The notes beneath the pieces were generated by a model. The model made no database searches, was not told the DNA's origin, and saw nothing but the letters and a program-made list of their open reading frames with translations. Below are positions 17,642 to 27,200 of a DNA stretch of 64,000 bases, in pieces. A program made the position numbers and the translations under genes. Source of the DNA: SIAQ01 sp964484265 (GTDB taxonomy: Bacteria > Planctomycetota > Planctomycetia > Gemmatales > Gemmataceae); contig CAZAFH010000006.1 of the NCBI GenBank assembly GCA_964484265.1, positions 77,499-141,498 of the forward strand, read 5' to 3'. How positions within the stretch are numbered: the stretch's first letter is position 1; every line of letters starts with the position of its first letter.

Positions 17642-17698
17642 CCGCTTGTGGCCTCTCGCTCGGCCTGGTGCCATGCCAAGCGCCAGGCCGCAAGCGAA
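17642..17698. terminator. hairpin between convergent genes (CGCTTG/CAAGCG family)
   Basis: CGCTTGTGGCCT..CGGCCTGG pairs with CCAGGCCGCAAGCG, giving a stem-loop between the end of the secretin operon and the end of the minus-strand hydrolase. Position suggests a bidirectional terminator. Sequence relates it to the CGCTTGC palindrome family. Confidence 0.55.
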
Positions 17699-17705
17699 AA
17701 AGGCG

Positions 17706-18824
17706 TCATCGCCGCAGGAAATGCTCGAAGAAGAGGTAGATTTGTTCGTTTGAATCTTCCGTCGGCGAGTGCATTGGGCGATTGGTCATCGCAACGCGAT
17801 TCTCATAGCCGAGCAATCGATTCACGGCAATTGAGTGGTTCAGTGCCTTCCAGCGCAGCGGCGGATCCTCCGATCCACCTGACACCAGAAACGGCCGCGG
17901 CGCCATCAGTACGTGCAATTCGTGCAGGTCGTGTCCCTTTTCGATCATCTGTTTGTATGGCCCAGTGCGCGGATTCGCCTCGGTGACGATACCGCGTTTC
18001 CGCTCGCGGCCAGGATCATAGCCGAGATACCACGGCTCCCAGTAGTTCACGTTGCTGCGTTTTTCGTCGAAGACGATTCCGGGATCGCTCCACACGCCGC
18101 ACGCGAAGGTGTCGTAGAGGCATGAAGCGAAAAGCGCCCACTTGCCGCCGTAGGAATGCCCGACGATACCGATCCGTGTCCCATCGACATACGAGAGCGA
18201 AGCGAGCAGATTTCGGCAATTGGCCGCGACGTAGGCATGATAGGCGAGCGGCTGAATCTGCGCTCTGTTTTTGTTCGGATAATAGGAATTCGGATCGCTG
18301 CCCAAAGAAAGCGTGACAAACCCGCGTTTGGCGAGCTGATAGGCGAAATCGCGAAAAGCTCCCTTGCCCTTGCCAATGCCGGACTTGGCGTCATAAAACA
18401 CGACGACCACGGCGGGGAAAGGCCCTTTTCCTTCGGGAACGAGCAGATAAGCGTCATCGGTCATGCGTCCGGGAGCTACTTCAATTCGGACGTGATGCTC
18501 CGTGAAATTCTCACGTTTTTCCTTGGACAGGTATTCGATCTTCGGCGCCGTGATAAGCGGCGGAAACTCGCCGAGCATCGTCTTCCATGTCGTCAGGATT
18601 TCCGATCGGCGTTTGGACCAATCGGCGGGAGTCTTGACGAGCGTGCCGTCGTTGAATTTGAGAGGAGATTTGTAGGCGCCGAGGTCGTCGGCGAACTGCG
18701 CCGGCGGCTTGAAAAAGGGCGCGATATTCGCCGGTAGCTTAGGGGCATCGCCGGCGCGAGTGCCAGGCCAGCACAGCAACACGGCAAGCGGAGCATAAAC
18801 AAAAAGGCAGACACAGCGTTTCAT
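17706..18824 (-). CDS. secreted alpha/beta hydrolase (dienelactone hydrolase/acetylxylan esterase-like)
   Basis: Predicted 372 residues with a signal peptide (MKRCVCLFVYAPLAVLLCWPGTRA). The alpha/beta hydrolase fold is evident: the nucleophile elbow GIVGHSYGGKWA, an Asp candidate in VSGGSEDPP and a His candidate in RPMHSPTEDS. The long N-terminal part (WKTMLGEFPPL, VRIEVAPGRMTDDAYLLVPEG) resembles planctomycete esterases annotated as acetylxylan esterase-like. It acts outside the cytoplasm, probably on plant or algal polysaccharide esters; the substrate is inference. The start at 18824 was chosen for the signal peptide. The frame extends 110 codons further upstream without good features. Confidence 0.8.
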   Translation of the reverse strand: MKRCVCLFVYAPLAVLLCWPGTRAGDAPKLPANIAPFFKPPAQFADDLGAYKSPLKFNDGTLVKTPADWSKRRSEILTTWKTMLGEFPPLITAPKIEYLSKEKRENFTEHHVRIEVAPGRMTDDAYLLVPEGKGPFPAVVVVFYDAKSGIGKGKGAFRDFAYQLAKRGFVTLSLGSDPNSYYPNKNRAQIQPLAYHAYVAANCRNLLASLSYVDGTRIGIVGHSYGGKWALFASCLYDTFACGVWSDPGIVFDEKRSNVNYWEPWYLGYDPGRERKRGIVTEANPRTGPYKQMIEKGHDLHELHVLMAPRPFLVSGGSEDPPLRWKALNHSIAVNRLLGYENRVAMTNRPMHSPTEDSNEQIYLFFEHFLRR

Positions 18825-18865
18825 CACGGGAATCTCCCAAACGAGAATGACGTGCGGATCGATCC

Positions 18866-19444
18866 TCACTCGTAGTCGTCTCCGTCCATTTCGGCGGCGA
18901 GCTTGGCGAGGGATCGCCGGCGCTCCTCGGCGTTGACGGCCGTGAGTTTGACTCCGCTCTCGGCTTCCTCGGAACAGAACGGCGGCAAGGCGGCGAGCAA
19001 TTGACCGGGTTCGAGCTTTCCGCCTTCCTTCTGAAATTTCAGCAGCGGCTCGAACCCCAAAATCTCCACCGGATCGTCGGCCGCTTCTTTCATGAACTTC
19101 TTGAAGCCGATTTCGAGCGATTCCATCTCCCCCGTCTCGCAGAATAGCCGCCAAACCTCACCTTCACGCAACAAAAACTGATCGCCCAGGCAGTCCTCGG
19201 CGAACGGAATATCGTCGAGATCGACTTCGGGATAGAGCCGATGAAACGCATTTTCGCCGATCCAGGCGTCGCGAAGCGAATGCCACTTCGGTGCCAGGCA
19301 TGCGCCGCGAACATGCAGCCCGCCGTGATATTGGATGAATCCGTTCGTTTGCTCCAATAACGACGCCACCGGCGTCGGCAGCTTGGCCAGGATTTCCGGA
19401 TCGTCGATTGCCGGGCCGGTATAGGTGATGAGGTCGAGTTTCAT
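18866..19444 (-). CDS. SMI1/KNR4 (SUKH)-like protein
   Basis: Predicted 192 residues, cytoplasmic. The pattern LPTPVASLLEQTNGFIQYHGG, then IPFAEDCLGDQFLLREGEVWRLFCETGEMESL and a following helix (GFKKFMKEA), is that of SMI1/KNR4 superfamily proteins. These often act as immunity proteins to polymorphic toxins. No toxin gene lies next to it: its neighbours are the hydrolase 42 bases downstream and the PPC protein upstream. An immunity role is therefore a guess. AAAGG lies upstream of the ATG. Confidence 0.65.
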   Translation of the reverse strand: MKLDLITYTGPAIDDPEILAKLPTPVASLLEQTNGFIQYHGGLHVRGACLAPKWHSLRDAWIGENAFHRLYPEVDLDDIPFAEDCLGDQFLLREGEVWRLFCETGEMESLEIGFKKFMKEAADDPVEILGFEPLLKFQKEGGKLEPGQLLAALPPFCSEEAESGVKLTAVNAEERRRSLAKLAAEMDGDDYE

Positions 19445-19482
19445 GGGTTCGCCTTTGGTCCTTACTACTGCGTTACACCGGA

Positions 19483-21576
19483 TCAGGATTTCTTGCTCAC
19501 CCGCACCAACATCGGCGTCGTGGGATCGGCAACACGAACGTTGGGCCGCGCTGCCGCCTTTGGATCGCGGGCATAGGGAACCTGGGCGTCCGTCCGCAAG
19601 ACGACGCTGTAATCGCCCGGCGGAACATTGGCGGCCACGGTAAGCTTGATCTTCGCCTCACTCTGATCGGCGCCGATATCCGTCGTCGCGAATGTAATGC
19701 CCGGCGGCAGGTTCAGCTTTACGAGTTGCACCTTGCCCTTAAAGTCAGGCCAATAGCGCGTGACTCGTGCCGAGGTCTCGACCGATTCGCCGACGGCGAC
19801 GTTTAACACCTCGGTGGGAAGCTGCACGGCGTAGGGCGCCGAGGCGCGCACTGCCAGGCATACTTCGCGCAACATCACCGAGCGATTGATATTCGCGACG
19901 GGCCAGCGGCGCTGCACGGGGCGGACTTCGCGTTCGATCTTTTTGCCATCGACTATCGCCCAGGCCTTGAGCTTGATGGCGCCTTCCCAATCAACCGCAC
20001 CAGGCAGCGCCGTGATGACGACCGTCGCGAATTGGCCCTGCGGGCTTACGTGCACGGGCTCGCAGCGCACACCCGCAGGCAGTCCCTCCGCCTCGATCAC
20101 CACGGGGCCGGTGTGGTTGCGGCGGTTCAAGCACACCTCATAGAAGGCCGACCCGCCGGCACGCACGCAGGGGCAACTCGGCTCGTTCGGCGTTTCATGC
20201 ACCACGACGGGATAAAAATCCGGAACCACCGGCGTGACGCGCAGCACATACTGATACCGCGCTCCGCCATTGCGATATCGCTCCTGCACGAACAGTTTGT
20301 ACTCGCCATCCGCAGGAATCTTCAGCACGCCGACCGGATCGCGATTGGCCTGCGCCAGTGCGTTGAAGTTGATGCCATGATCGTCGAACGTCGCAATTTC
20401 CTTGTCCTTGGCGTCGAATACGATCACGAAGGGATCGCCCGGCAGTTCGAGCCGTTCGCACAAGAGGTCGATGGCATAGCTGTCGCCTTTCTTCGCGGCG
20501 AAGCGATACCAGTCGGCATCGCCGGGACGGTCGAATCGTCCGCAAATCACGGTCGGCAGCGTAATTGCCTGGGCGGACTTCGCGCTGTCGTTCGGTTCTT
20601 GATCGAGCGTGATCGGCGCGTCGGCATAAGTCACCGTGATCGGATTGATCCCATTCTTGATAGGCCAAACCTGCACGCCTCTCGAATTCAAACTCGGCGA
20701 GGGAAGATGCCTCGCGAAAAGAAACCGCAACGGATCCGCAGTGACGTTGAAGGTATAGGGCATCTGTTCCAGCGGCACGTCATGAGTTTTCCATGGTGAA
20801 GGTTTTCCGCCGGGCAGATTTTGCCCCAGCAGAGTCAATTCCGCCCTCGCGCCAGGCTGCACGGCCATCGGATAGACATGATCAATGTGCGGCAGATTCG
20901 AAATCACGAGCCGATACGGCAGACCGCCGCGAAACGTCATGTCGTTCACGCGGACGATATAGTCGCCATCCGCGGGAGCGGCGAAATCGAGAAACGGATC
21001 GGTGCGATGATGGTACGGTTTCGATTGCATCAAGTCCGATCCCGATGCCGAAGACAGCAGCAAGATCGGCGTCATCTGTGAATCGAGCCGATAGGCGAAG
21101 CAATCGATCGTGACGCGTTCGCCTTTCTTTGCCGAGAAGCGGTAGAAGTCATCGCCGTTGTTATCGCTGGTCGCATTGATGACGCAATTCATCGGCACGG
21201 GTTGGGCGGTCTCGGGATCGTCGTTCTTTTCCTTCTCGGCGACTTCGGTCAGACCGTGCTGAACCGCAAAGAGACGCGCGCCGCTGATGCCAAACCGGCC
21301 GACGACGCGAAGTTCATACGTGCCTGCCGGCACATCCGCGGCGATGGCGACTTTGAACTGCCGATCCTTGAGATGCGTCGCCGTGATGCCTGGATGATCG
21401 AATCGCAGCGACTTGGCGTCGTCGAGATCACGGCCGACGATCTCGACGGTGACATCGCCGCCCGCCCTGCCGCCGATCGGCGTGACGCGATCGAGCCGAA
21501 TCAATGGCAATTGTGCATCTGCACGCGGAGTGAAAATGGCGATTGCCAATACAGCGAATGTCAACAGTCGGTTCAT
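19483..21576 (-). CDS. secreted PPC-domain protein
   Basis: Predicted 697 residues with a signal peptide (MNRLLTFAVLAIAIFTPRADAQ). An N-terminal IPT/TIG-like beta domain (LDRVTPIGGRAGGDVTVEIVGRDL) is followed by bacterial pre-peptidase C-terminal (PPC) modules. Their signature, EKNDDPETAQPVPMNCVINA ... DDFYRFSAKKGERVTIDCFAYRLDS, recurs as EPNDSAKSAQAITLP ... DADWYRFAAKKGDSYAIDLLCERLELP. No protease domain is visible. Such PPC-only proteins are very common in planctomycetes and probably sit at the cell surface. It is transcribed away from the peptide cluster at 21760. Confidence 0.82.
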   Translation of the reverse strand: MNRLLTFAVLAIAIFTPRADAQLPLIRLDRVTPIGGRAGGDVTVEIVGRDLDDAKSLRFDHPGITATHLKDRQFKVAIAADVPAGTYELRVVGRFGISGARLFAVQHGLTEVAEKEKNDDPETAQPVPMNCVINATSDNNGDDFYRFSAKKGERVTIDCFAYRLDSQMTPILLLSSASGSDLMQSKPYHHRTDPFLDFAAPADGDYIVRVNDMTFRGGLPYRLVISNLPHIDHVYPMAVQPGARAELTLLGQNLPGGKPSPWKTHDVPLEQMPYTFNVTADPLRFLFARHLPSPSLNSRGVQVWPIKNGINPITVTYADAPITLDQEPNDSAKSAQAITLPTVICGRFDRPGDADWYRFAAKKGDSYAIDLLCERLELPGDPFVIVFDAKDKEIATFDDHGINFNALAQANRDPVGVLKIPADGEYKLFVQERYRNGGARYQYVLRVTPVVPDFYPVVVHETPNEPSCPCVRAGGSAFYEVCLNRRNHTGPVVIEAEGLPAGVRCEPVHVSPQGQFATVVITALPGAVDWEGAIKLKAWAIVDGKKIEREVRPVQRRWPVANINRSVMLREVCLAVRASAPYAVQLPTEVLNVAVGESVETSARVTRYWPDFKGKVQLVKLNLPPGITFATTDIGADQSEAKIKLTVAANVPPGDYSVVLRTDAQVPYARDPKAAARPNVRVADPTTPMLVRVSKKS

Positions 21577-21718
21577 TGGTGGTGTTTCGCGTGCCGAGTG
21601 GCGCTGACTGCACCACGCAGGCGGTTGAGTATTGTCGCAAACGTATTACGGCTATCTTACGGCTCTTGCTGACCAAGGCATCCAACTTTTTGCCTTCGCG
21701 AATCGTCTTCTTCATGTG

Positions 21719-21724
21719 TATACT
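21719..21724 (+). promoter_or_regulatory. possible -10 box (TATACT) for the lipopeptide/MNIO cluster
   Basis: TATACT lies 36 bases before the first small lipoprotein ATG in the divergent gap 21577-21759. No convincing -35 hexamer is seen 17-18 bases upstream (TTCGCG at best), so this is weak. Confidence 0.3.
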
Positions 21725-21759
21725 GGTGATGTGAGTCACTAATCGTCAGGTGCCGCAAA

Positions 21760-21978
21760 ATGAAGCTCTCCAATCCGATTCTGCAATCGCTGGCGATCGC
21801 TGTCGCCAGCGTCGGCGTCAGTGGGTGCGGTTACCTCCGTCCGAGCAGCGAACAACCGACGACGACGCATCAGCCTGCGCCGAACTTCGATCCACCGACC
21901 TGCCTGCCCGAAGGCGCTGACGACGACGTGGATCCGATTCCGCATAAAGATCCCTGTCCTTTCTGTGGCCGCGGATAA
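21760..21978 (+). CDS. small Cys-containing lipoprotein, candidate MNIO substrate 1
   Basis: Predicted 72 residues. A signal sequence (LAIAVASVGVSGC) ends in a lipobox Cys at position 23. The mature part is polar and proline-rich, with Cys48, Cys66 and Cys69, and ends CPFCGRG. It is a paralogue of the next gene: same length, same signal layout (MxLxxxxLQxLA), same lipobox position and the same C-terminal CPxCGxG. The two lie 12 bases apart and are followed by an overlapping DUF692/MNIO gene. That arrangement suggests an exported precursor peptide whose C-terminal cysteines are modified. The modification is inferred, not shown. Confidence 0.7.
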   Translation: MKLSNPILQSLAIAVASVGVSGCGYLRPSSEQPTTTHQPAPNFDPPTCLPEGADDDVDPIPHKDPCPFCGRG

Positions 21979-21990
21979 AGGAATACGAAA

Positions 21991-22194
21991 ATGAATCTTC
22001 CGCCGAAGGTACTACAAACTCTCGCCGCGGCCGTCGCCGCCGTCGCCATTGGCGGGTGCGGCATTGCTCCTAGCTGGCGAGCGCCCAAGTCGGGTGAAAA
22101 TCCTGATAAGAGCGGCAATACAAACGGCCCCGACCGCGAACAGCCAGGCAAGTTCTGCCAGCCCGACGGCTGCCCTGGCTGCGGCATGGGATGA
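21991..22194 (+). CDS. small Cys-containing lipoprotein, candidate MNIO substrate 2
   Basis: Predicted 67 residues. Signal and lipobox TLAAAVAAVAIGGC with Cys23 are followed by a Gly/Asn/Pro-rich linker and a C-terminal FCQPDGCPGCGMG with Cys56, Cys61 and Cys64. AAAGGA lies upstream of the ATG. The stop codon overlaps the start of the MNIO gene (ATGA at 22191-22194), so substrate and enzyme are translationally coupled. Conservation with the previous gene is confined to the signal sequence and the CPxCGxG end, as expected for a leader/core precursor pair. Confidence 0.72.
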   Translation: MNLPPKVLQTLAAAVAAVAIGGCGIAPSWRAPKSGENPDKSGNTNGPDREQPGKFCQPDGCPGCGMG

Positions 22195-23060
22195 GCACCG
22201 CGCCTCAACCACTGCTCGGCCTATCGCTAATGCTCGAAGACGACTTCCTCCGCGCGGCCTATCCGCTCTTTCAAGCCGGTGAAGTCGAAGTGCTCGAATG
22301 GAGCTTCGACTGCGGCTGGCCGCCAACCGTCGTGCCCGCCTGGGCTGAGGGGCTGCTGCGATTTTTCAGCGATGCCGAGCGCCTGCTCGGCCATGGCGTG
22401 TCGTATTCCGCGCTGTCGGCTGGCGTCGAGCGTGAGCAGGACGCCTGGCTTGCGAATCTCGGCCTGGAAATCAGGGCGCGATCGTATCACCACATCTCCG
22501 AGCATTTCGGCTTTTCGAGCTCGCGCAACTTTCATCAGTCCGCGCCGCTCCCCGTGCCCATGAACGAAACCACGCTGAAGCTTGGCCAGGATCGCTTACG
22601 GCAATTGGCCGAGGTCGCGAGGGTTCCGGTCGGGCTGGAGAATCTCGCCTTCGCGTTCCATCGCCGAGATGTTGAAGACCAGGGCCGATTCCTCGAAGCG
22701 CTTCTCGCGCCGGTCGATGGATTCCTCCTGCTCGATCTGCACAATCTCTACTGCCAGACCAAAAACTTCGCTTGCTCGCTCGACGATTTGCTGGCGACCT
22801 ACCCGCTGCACCGCGTGCGCGAAGTGCACGTGTCGGGCGGTTCCTGGAGCGGAGCGCAGAATTCGATTCGCAGGGATACGCACGATGGCCTCGTGCCCGA
22901 CGAGATTTTCACCTGGCTTCCCGAAATTCTAAGCCTATGTCCGAATGTCGAGGCAGTGATTCTCGAACGGCTCGGCGGAACTCTGATGCCGGTGGATGAC
23001 GAACCGTTCCGCGCGGATTTTCGTCGCCTGGCGGAGGTGCTCAATGCCGTCGCGGGATGA
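22191..23060 (+). CDS. DUF692 / MNIO-family iron oxidase
   Basis: Predicted 289 residues, a TIM-barrel enzyme of the multinuclear non-heme iron oxidative (MNIO, DUF692) family. Relatives are MbnB, TglH, ChrH and BufB, which oxidise cysteines in precursor peptides. Family motifs are present in order: ISEHFGF with His105, then PLPVPMNETTL; VGLENLAF with Glu150; LLLDLHNLYC with Asp182, His184 and Asn185; REVHVSGGSW with His213; RRDTHDGLVPDEIF with Asp229 and His231; and VILERLGG with Glu259. These are the expected metal ligands. The start overlaps the second lipoprotein stop. The partner gene overlaps its 3' end by 17 bases. Confidence 0.9.
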   Translation: MSTAPQPLLGLSLMLEDDFLRAAYPLFQAGEVEVLEWSFDCGWPPTVVPAWAEGLLRFFSDAERLLGHGVSYSALSAGVEREQDAWLANLGLEIRARSYHHISEHFGFSSSRNFHQSAPLPVPMNETTLKLGQDRLRQLAEVARVPVGLENLAFAFHRRDVEDQGRFLEALLAPVDGFLLLDLHNLYCQTKNFACSLDDLLATYPLHRVREVHVSGGSWSGAQNSIRRDTHDGLVPDEIFTWLPEILSLCPNVEAVILERLGGTLMPVDDEPFRADFRRLAEVLNAVAG

Positions 23061-23247
23061 CCTCGCCGACTTCCAGGACGCGCTCCTGGATCTGCTAGCG
23101 CAAGAAATACTGCCGGAGGAGTTGCAATCACGGTTAGCATCCGACGACCGATTCACCCCATTCGGCGACTACGTGCAGGCGATGGAGCCACGCATGCTCG
23201 AAGTCGCCGCCCAGCTGGTAAAAAAATGGGGCAAACGGGCGGAGTAG
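23044..23247 (+). CDS. short partner protein of the MNIO enzyme
   Basis: Predicted 67 residues, mostly helical (LADFQDALLDLLAQEILPEELQSRL). It begins inside the last codons of the MNIO gene, so the two are coupled. MNIO enzymes normally work with a partner that binds the precursor peptide (MbnC, TglI, or DUF2063 in bufferin loci). The opening DLADFQDALLDLLA loosely resembles the start of DUF2063 proteins, but the protein is about a quarter of their length. Assignment as a partner rests on gene order. An alternative in-frame start at 22996 would add residues within the MNIO gene and is less likely. Confidence 0.6.
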   Translation: MPSRDDLADFQDALLDLLAQEILPEELQSRLASDDRFTPFGDYVQAMEPRMLEVAAQLVKKWGKRAE

Positions 23248-23294
23248 AGTCTGCGTCATCACTCGAAACAAGACAGCACTTCGGAAGCCCATCG

Positions 23295-24143
23295 CTATTT
23301 TTTAGACATCAGTTCGACTGTGGACTTCGTGGTTGCGAGTATCTCGAGTTCCGCGTTGCCGAAATTGATGAACGTCTTCTGAACGGATTGCGTAGTCCGT
23401 TCCGGCGAGGAGCCGTCGATGCATCCGTCGGCCTTGAGTTCCAGGTCCATGGTGCAGCCTGCCTTCAATGTCCCCGCGGGATAACCCGTGACACCTGAGA
23501 TCGGCGCACGGGCGCGAAGCTCGATCGAGCCGAATTTCCTACCATTCTTGGCGAATGCCTTGACGAGTTTCGCCGTTCCCGTTGCTTTTTTCTCGTCAAA
23601 CTGAAATGGCTCATTGCTGCGAAGGAATGCGGACTTGATGTCCCAGGCCGCGCCGACTTTTGCTGGTTGCTCGGGAAAATACAGATCGAAATCGTTGATG
23701 GAGGGATTGCGATTGAATTCGCCCAAGAAATAGGATTGCTGAGTGCCCTTTACCGGTCCTTCGCCAACGATCGTGAACGTGAACTTGTCTTTTTCCCTTT
23801 CAATCAGAACGGTTTTCCCATCCATCGGCAGCTTCTTCGTGGCGCCAAACGTCGTCTCCTCGGCTTTGTCGAAGTAGCGTTTCAATTTGATGGGCCGACC
23901 CTGATTATCCACTGCCAGGATTTCGGTCGTGTGGATATGAACCCGATCCGTGATTCTCTCTTTCGGAATCGGTTTGCCCAGGAAATCAAGCACCGATTTA
24001 TCGACTTGTTTGTGAGTCGTGGTCACCTTGATTTGATCGCCGACTTTGCCCGTGTAGCGTTTGAACGTGCAAAGATCGTTCTCCTGACCATTGGCGGTCA
24101 AGGGAATCGCCAGCAGCAGTAGTTGCCAAAATACGCGGGACAT
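23295..24143 (-). CDS. secreted protein of unknown function
   Basis: Predicted 282 residues. A signal peptide (MSRVFWQLLLLAIPLTANG-QE) is followed by a beta-rich soluble domain with no recognised catalytic motif. The pattern YTGKVGDQIKVTTTHKQVDK ... LDLYFPEQPAKVGAAWDIKS resembles a group of planctomycete secreted proteins of similar size. Two Cys are near the C-terminus. AAAGGAG precedes the ATG. It is convergent with the MNIO partner gene and lies downstream of the kinase-TPR gene on the same strand, 110 bases away. Confidence 0.7.
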   Translation of the reverse strand: MSRVFWQLLLLAIPLTANGQENDLCTFKRYTGKVGDQIKVTTTHKQVDKSVLDFLGKPIPKERITDRVHIHTTEILAVDNQGRPIKLKRYFDKAEETTFGATKKLPMDGKTVLIEREKDKFTFTIVGEGPVKGTQQSYFLGEFNRNPSINDFDLYFPEQPAKVGAAWDIKSAFLRSNEPFQFDEKKATGTAKLVKAFAKNGRKFGSIELRARAPISGVTGYPAGTLKAGCTMDLELKADGCIDGSSPERTTQSVQKTFINFGNAELEILATTKSTVELMSKK

Positions 24144-24253
24144 AGTTTCTCCTTTTTAGACGGGAACTTGTCTATGGTTTCTGATTGTTCCAAAGGGCAA
24201 TACGATCTGACGGCGAAAATCCTTCAATGGTAAGGAAGCGCGCCGATCCGGCG

Positions 24254-27200
24254 TCACCGGATGGAGCCTATCACTCGGCGAACGTCGGTCCAGAAGGCGT
24301 TCCATTCTTGCTGTTCACCCTTGGTGAGTTTGGCCAATTCATCTGCGTCGCGCACCGACGCCAAGTCGGGCGAGCTCAGCCACTTCTCCAGCATCTTCTT
24401 TACTTCCTGTTTGATGAAGAACGGTTGATTTGCGATCGCTTTCTCGAAGGTGGCGAGATCGGAGCGCAGCCATTCCAGGGCCTGGCGCCGCAGCGCGGGC
24501 CTCTCTGTTGGCGTGGGGGGATTGACGCCTTCGCCGTTGGCGGCCCTGACCGCAGCATGGGCGATTGCGAAGCGCGGAATCGCCGTCGGATTTCGCCCAA
24601 GGATCTGTGTGTAAAGCCGCACCGTGTCGGTGTATCGCCGAATCTCGTGGCAGACTCTCGCCAGATTGATATGTTGTTGAAGCGAAACGCGCTCGCCGTT
24701 CTCTTGAAGAACATCGGGCAAGAGGATAAAGAGTGCCTGCATCTCTCTCGTTGTCTGAATCAATCCTTGAATCGGCACGCTCGATTGCCCTTTATCGAAG
24801 GTGTCGGCACGCTCCAGAGCCTTTAATGCCTCGGGAAAATTACCGAGAGATCGCATGCACAGTCCTAGGTCGCAAAGTGTCGTTACGTCTTCTGGATCGA
24901 GTTCGAGTGCCTTCTTAAAGTTAATCACCGCACCTTCGAGATCGCCTTTCTGCTTGAGAAGCCTTCCAAGGTTGTTGAGAGCGTAAGTATTCTTGGGATC
25001 GATCTCCAGTGCCTTTCGGCTTGCATCCACGGCGCCAGCGATATCATTGGTTTCCAGCAGCACGGCGCCCAGATTCGTGTAGGCTCGCCCAAATTTAGGC
25101 TCCGCCTTGATGGCCGCCCGAAACGCGGCGACGGCTTCCTTCCGCATCCCTCGTGAATGCATCAAAACACCGAGGTTGTAATGTCCTTCGGGACGTTCCG
25201 GAGTAGCAGCGATGGCCTTGTTCAGATTCACGAGAGCCTCGTCGAATTCACCCCTGGCGTTCAAACGAACGGCGAGGTTGATCAACGACGGCGAATGCCC
25301 CGGGTTCAAGCTGATAGCTGCGCGATAATAGCCAATCGCTTCCTCTTTCTCGATCACGGTTCCCCTCGACAGGAATCGCGCCAGCGCAAACGTCAACGGG
25401 AGGCTTTTCGGGCTTTTGTTCCATCCGGATCTGAGTAGCTTCTTTCCCTGATCGATCGGAAAGTATTCACCAAAAGCGGCGAGGAAGCGCGGCGGCTGCT
25501 CCTTGTTGCTCATTCGCTCAGCCGCAATTCGCTGCTGATCCTTTTTCGCCGATGCGACCGAAGCACGCCAGGCATTGCGATCCGCGTCGGTATCCAGAGC
25601 GGCGAGCAATTCGAGCAAGCCCGCCTGTTTCGGTTCGACAAACAACCAGAGGTCCAGCGCTCCTAGGATTTGCTCGCGAATCGGCGAGTCTTTTAATCGC
25701 TCGACGGTTGCACCCTTCTCCTTCCAATCGATCTGATGCTCTTGAAAAACACGCGGAAGGTCGCGGCGTGCGAAAGAAACGTCAAAGGCGCCGCCAAGCG
25801 TAGTCGCCTGGGAATCCCAGATTCGGTTGAGTTCCTCGAGCATCGAAACCTGGCGACTCAAGGCAACCTGGCGCGTCTGCATCAACCCGTCGTCGCGCGC
25901 AGCGTCATCCTCCAGACGCCGCTCTGCCTGTTTCAGCGCGATGGTGGCCTCTTCGATTTTGTCGGCGCGGAGCGACTTTTCCACTTGATCCTGCGCGAGC
26001 TCGATTGCCGTGCGGGCGGCGGCGGCGCGGGAGGCACGCTCGCTTCGGTCCGTTTCCGCCTTGCGCTCGGCGTACCAGGCAAAGGCGCCGCCGACTAACA
26101 GCGATAACATGATGGCTGCGACCAGGCCATATTGCACGCGCCGGCGCTTGCGTTCCTCCAGCGACTTCGCCTCGGCAGCCGCGAAGGCCCGATCGGCTTC
26201 ACGCAGACGCCTCTCCAGTTCCAGACGGTGGTTCGCGACCGCCTGGGCTACCTCGGCGGCGTTGGCCGGCCGATCTCCAGGATCAGACGCCAGACAGCGC
26301 AGCGCCAACGCAACTAGGTCGCGATCGGCATCGCATGCCATCAATCGTTGCCTGGCCCCGTCGAGACTGGCGCGCTGGGCCGATTCCAAGATGGGCGGCT
26401 CGTAGGGAATCCTGCCTGTCAGAATCTGGCAGAGTATCGCCCCGAGCGCGAACACGTCGGTGCGCGCATCGACGCGATCGTGTTCACCACGGGCCTGCTC
26501 GGGCGACATGTATGCCGGCGTTCCCATGATATCGCCTGGTTGCGTCTCCAAATTCAAACTGTTAGCCGTTGTGGCGGACTCGGCGCTCTCGACATCAGAA
26601 TCGCCGAGAACCTTGGCGAGGCCCCAATCCATCACTTGCACCTCGCCGGCGGCGCCGATCATGACGTTGCTCGGCTTGAGATCGCGATGCACGACTCCCT
26701 TTGAATGAGCAAATGCGACGGTCTGACAGATTTGTTCGAAAAGGTGCAACGCCTTGCCGCGCTCGACTTCGGAAAGGTTGTTTTGTGCCAAAACCTCGGC
26801 AAAGGTTTGTCCCTGAACGAGCTTCATCGCCAAGAACGGTCGGCCGTCGGGCAGCGTGCCCAGGCGATGCGCCGCCGGTATGCCGGGGTGCTCGAGCCGC
26901 CCTGTTATTTGTGCTTCGCGAATAAACCGCTGAATGTCCGTCGAGCGGCAAGTTTCGGAGGAGCGTATCACCTTGATCGCGACCGGTCGCGCAAACTCTG
27001 AATCCCTCGCTCGAAATACGATGCCCATGCCGCCGCGACCGAGTTCTTCGTCAAGGACGTAACCAGGCACCTGCGGAGGGATCGTATCATCGTCCTGGAG
27101 TATGGAGGACAACTCCCTGCGGTACTGAGGAAAACGCTGAAGGTAATCCGGAACATTCACCTTCTGATTACATAGCCGACGGACGCGGTATTCCAGCGAA

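Noticed and set aside
19483..21576. PPC protein considered as a protease of the peptide cluster
   Set aside because: No catalytic domain, and it is transcribed away from the cluster.
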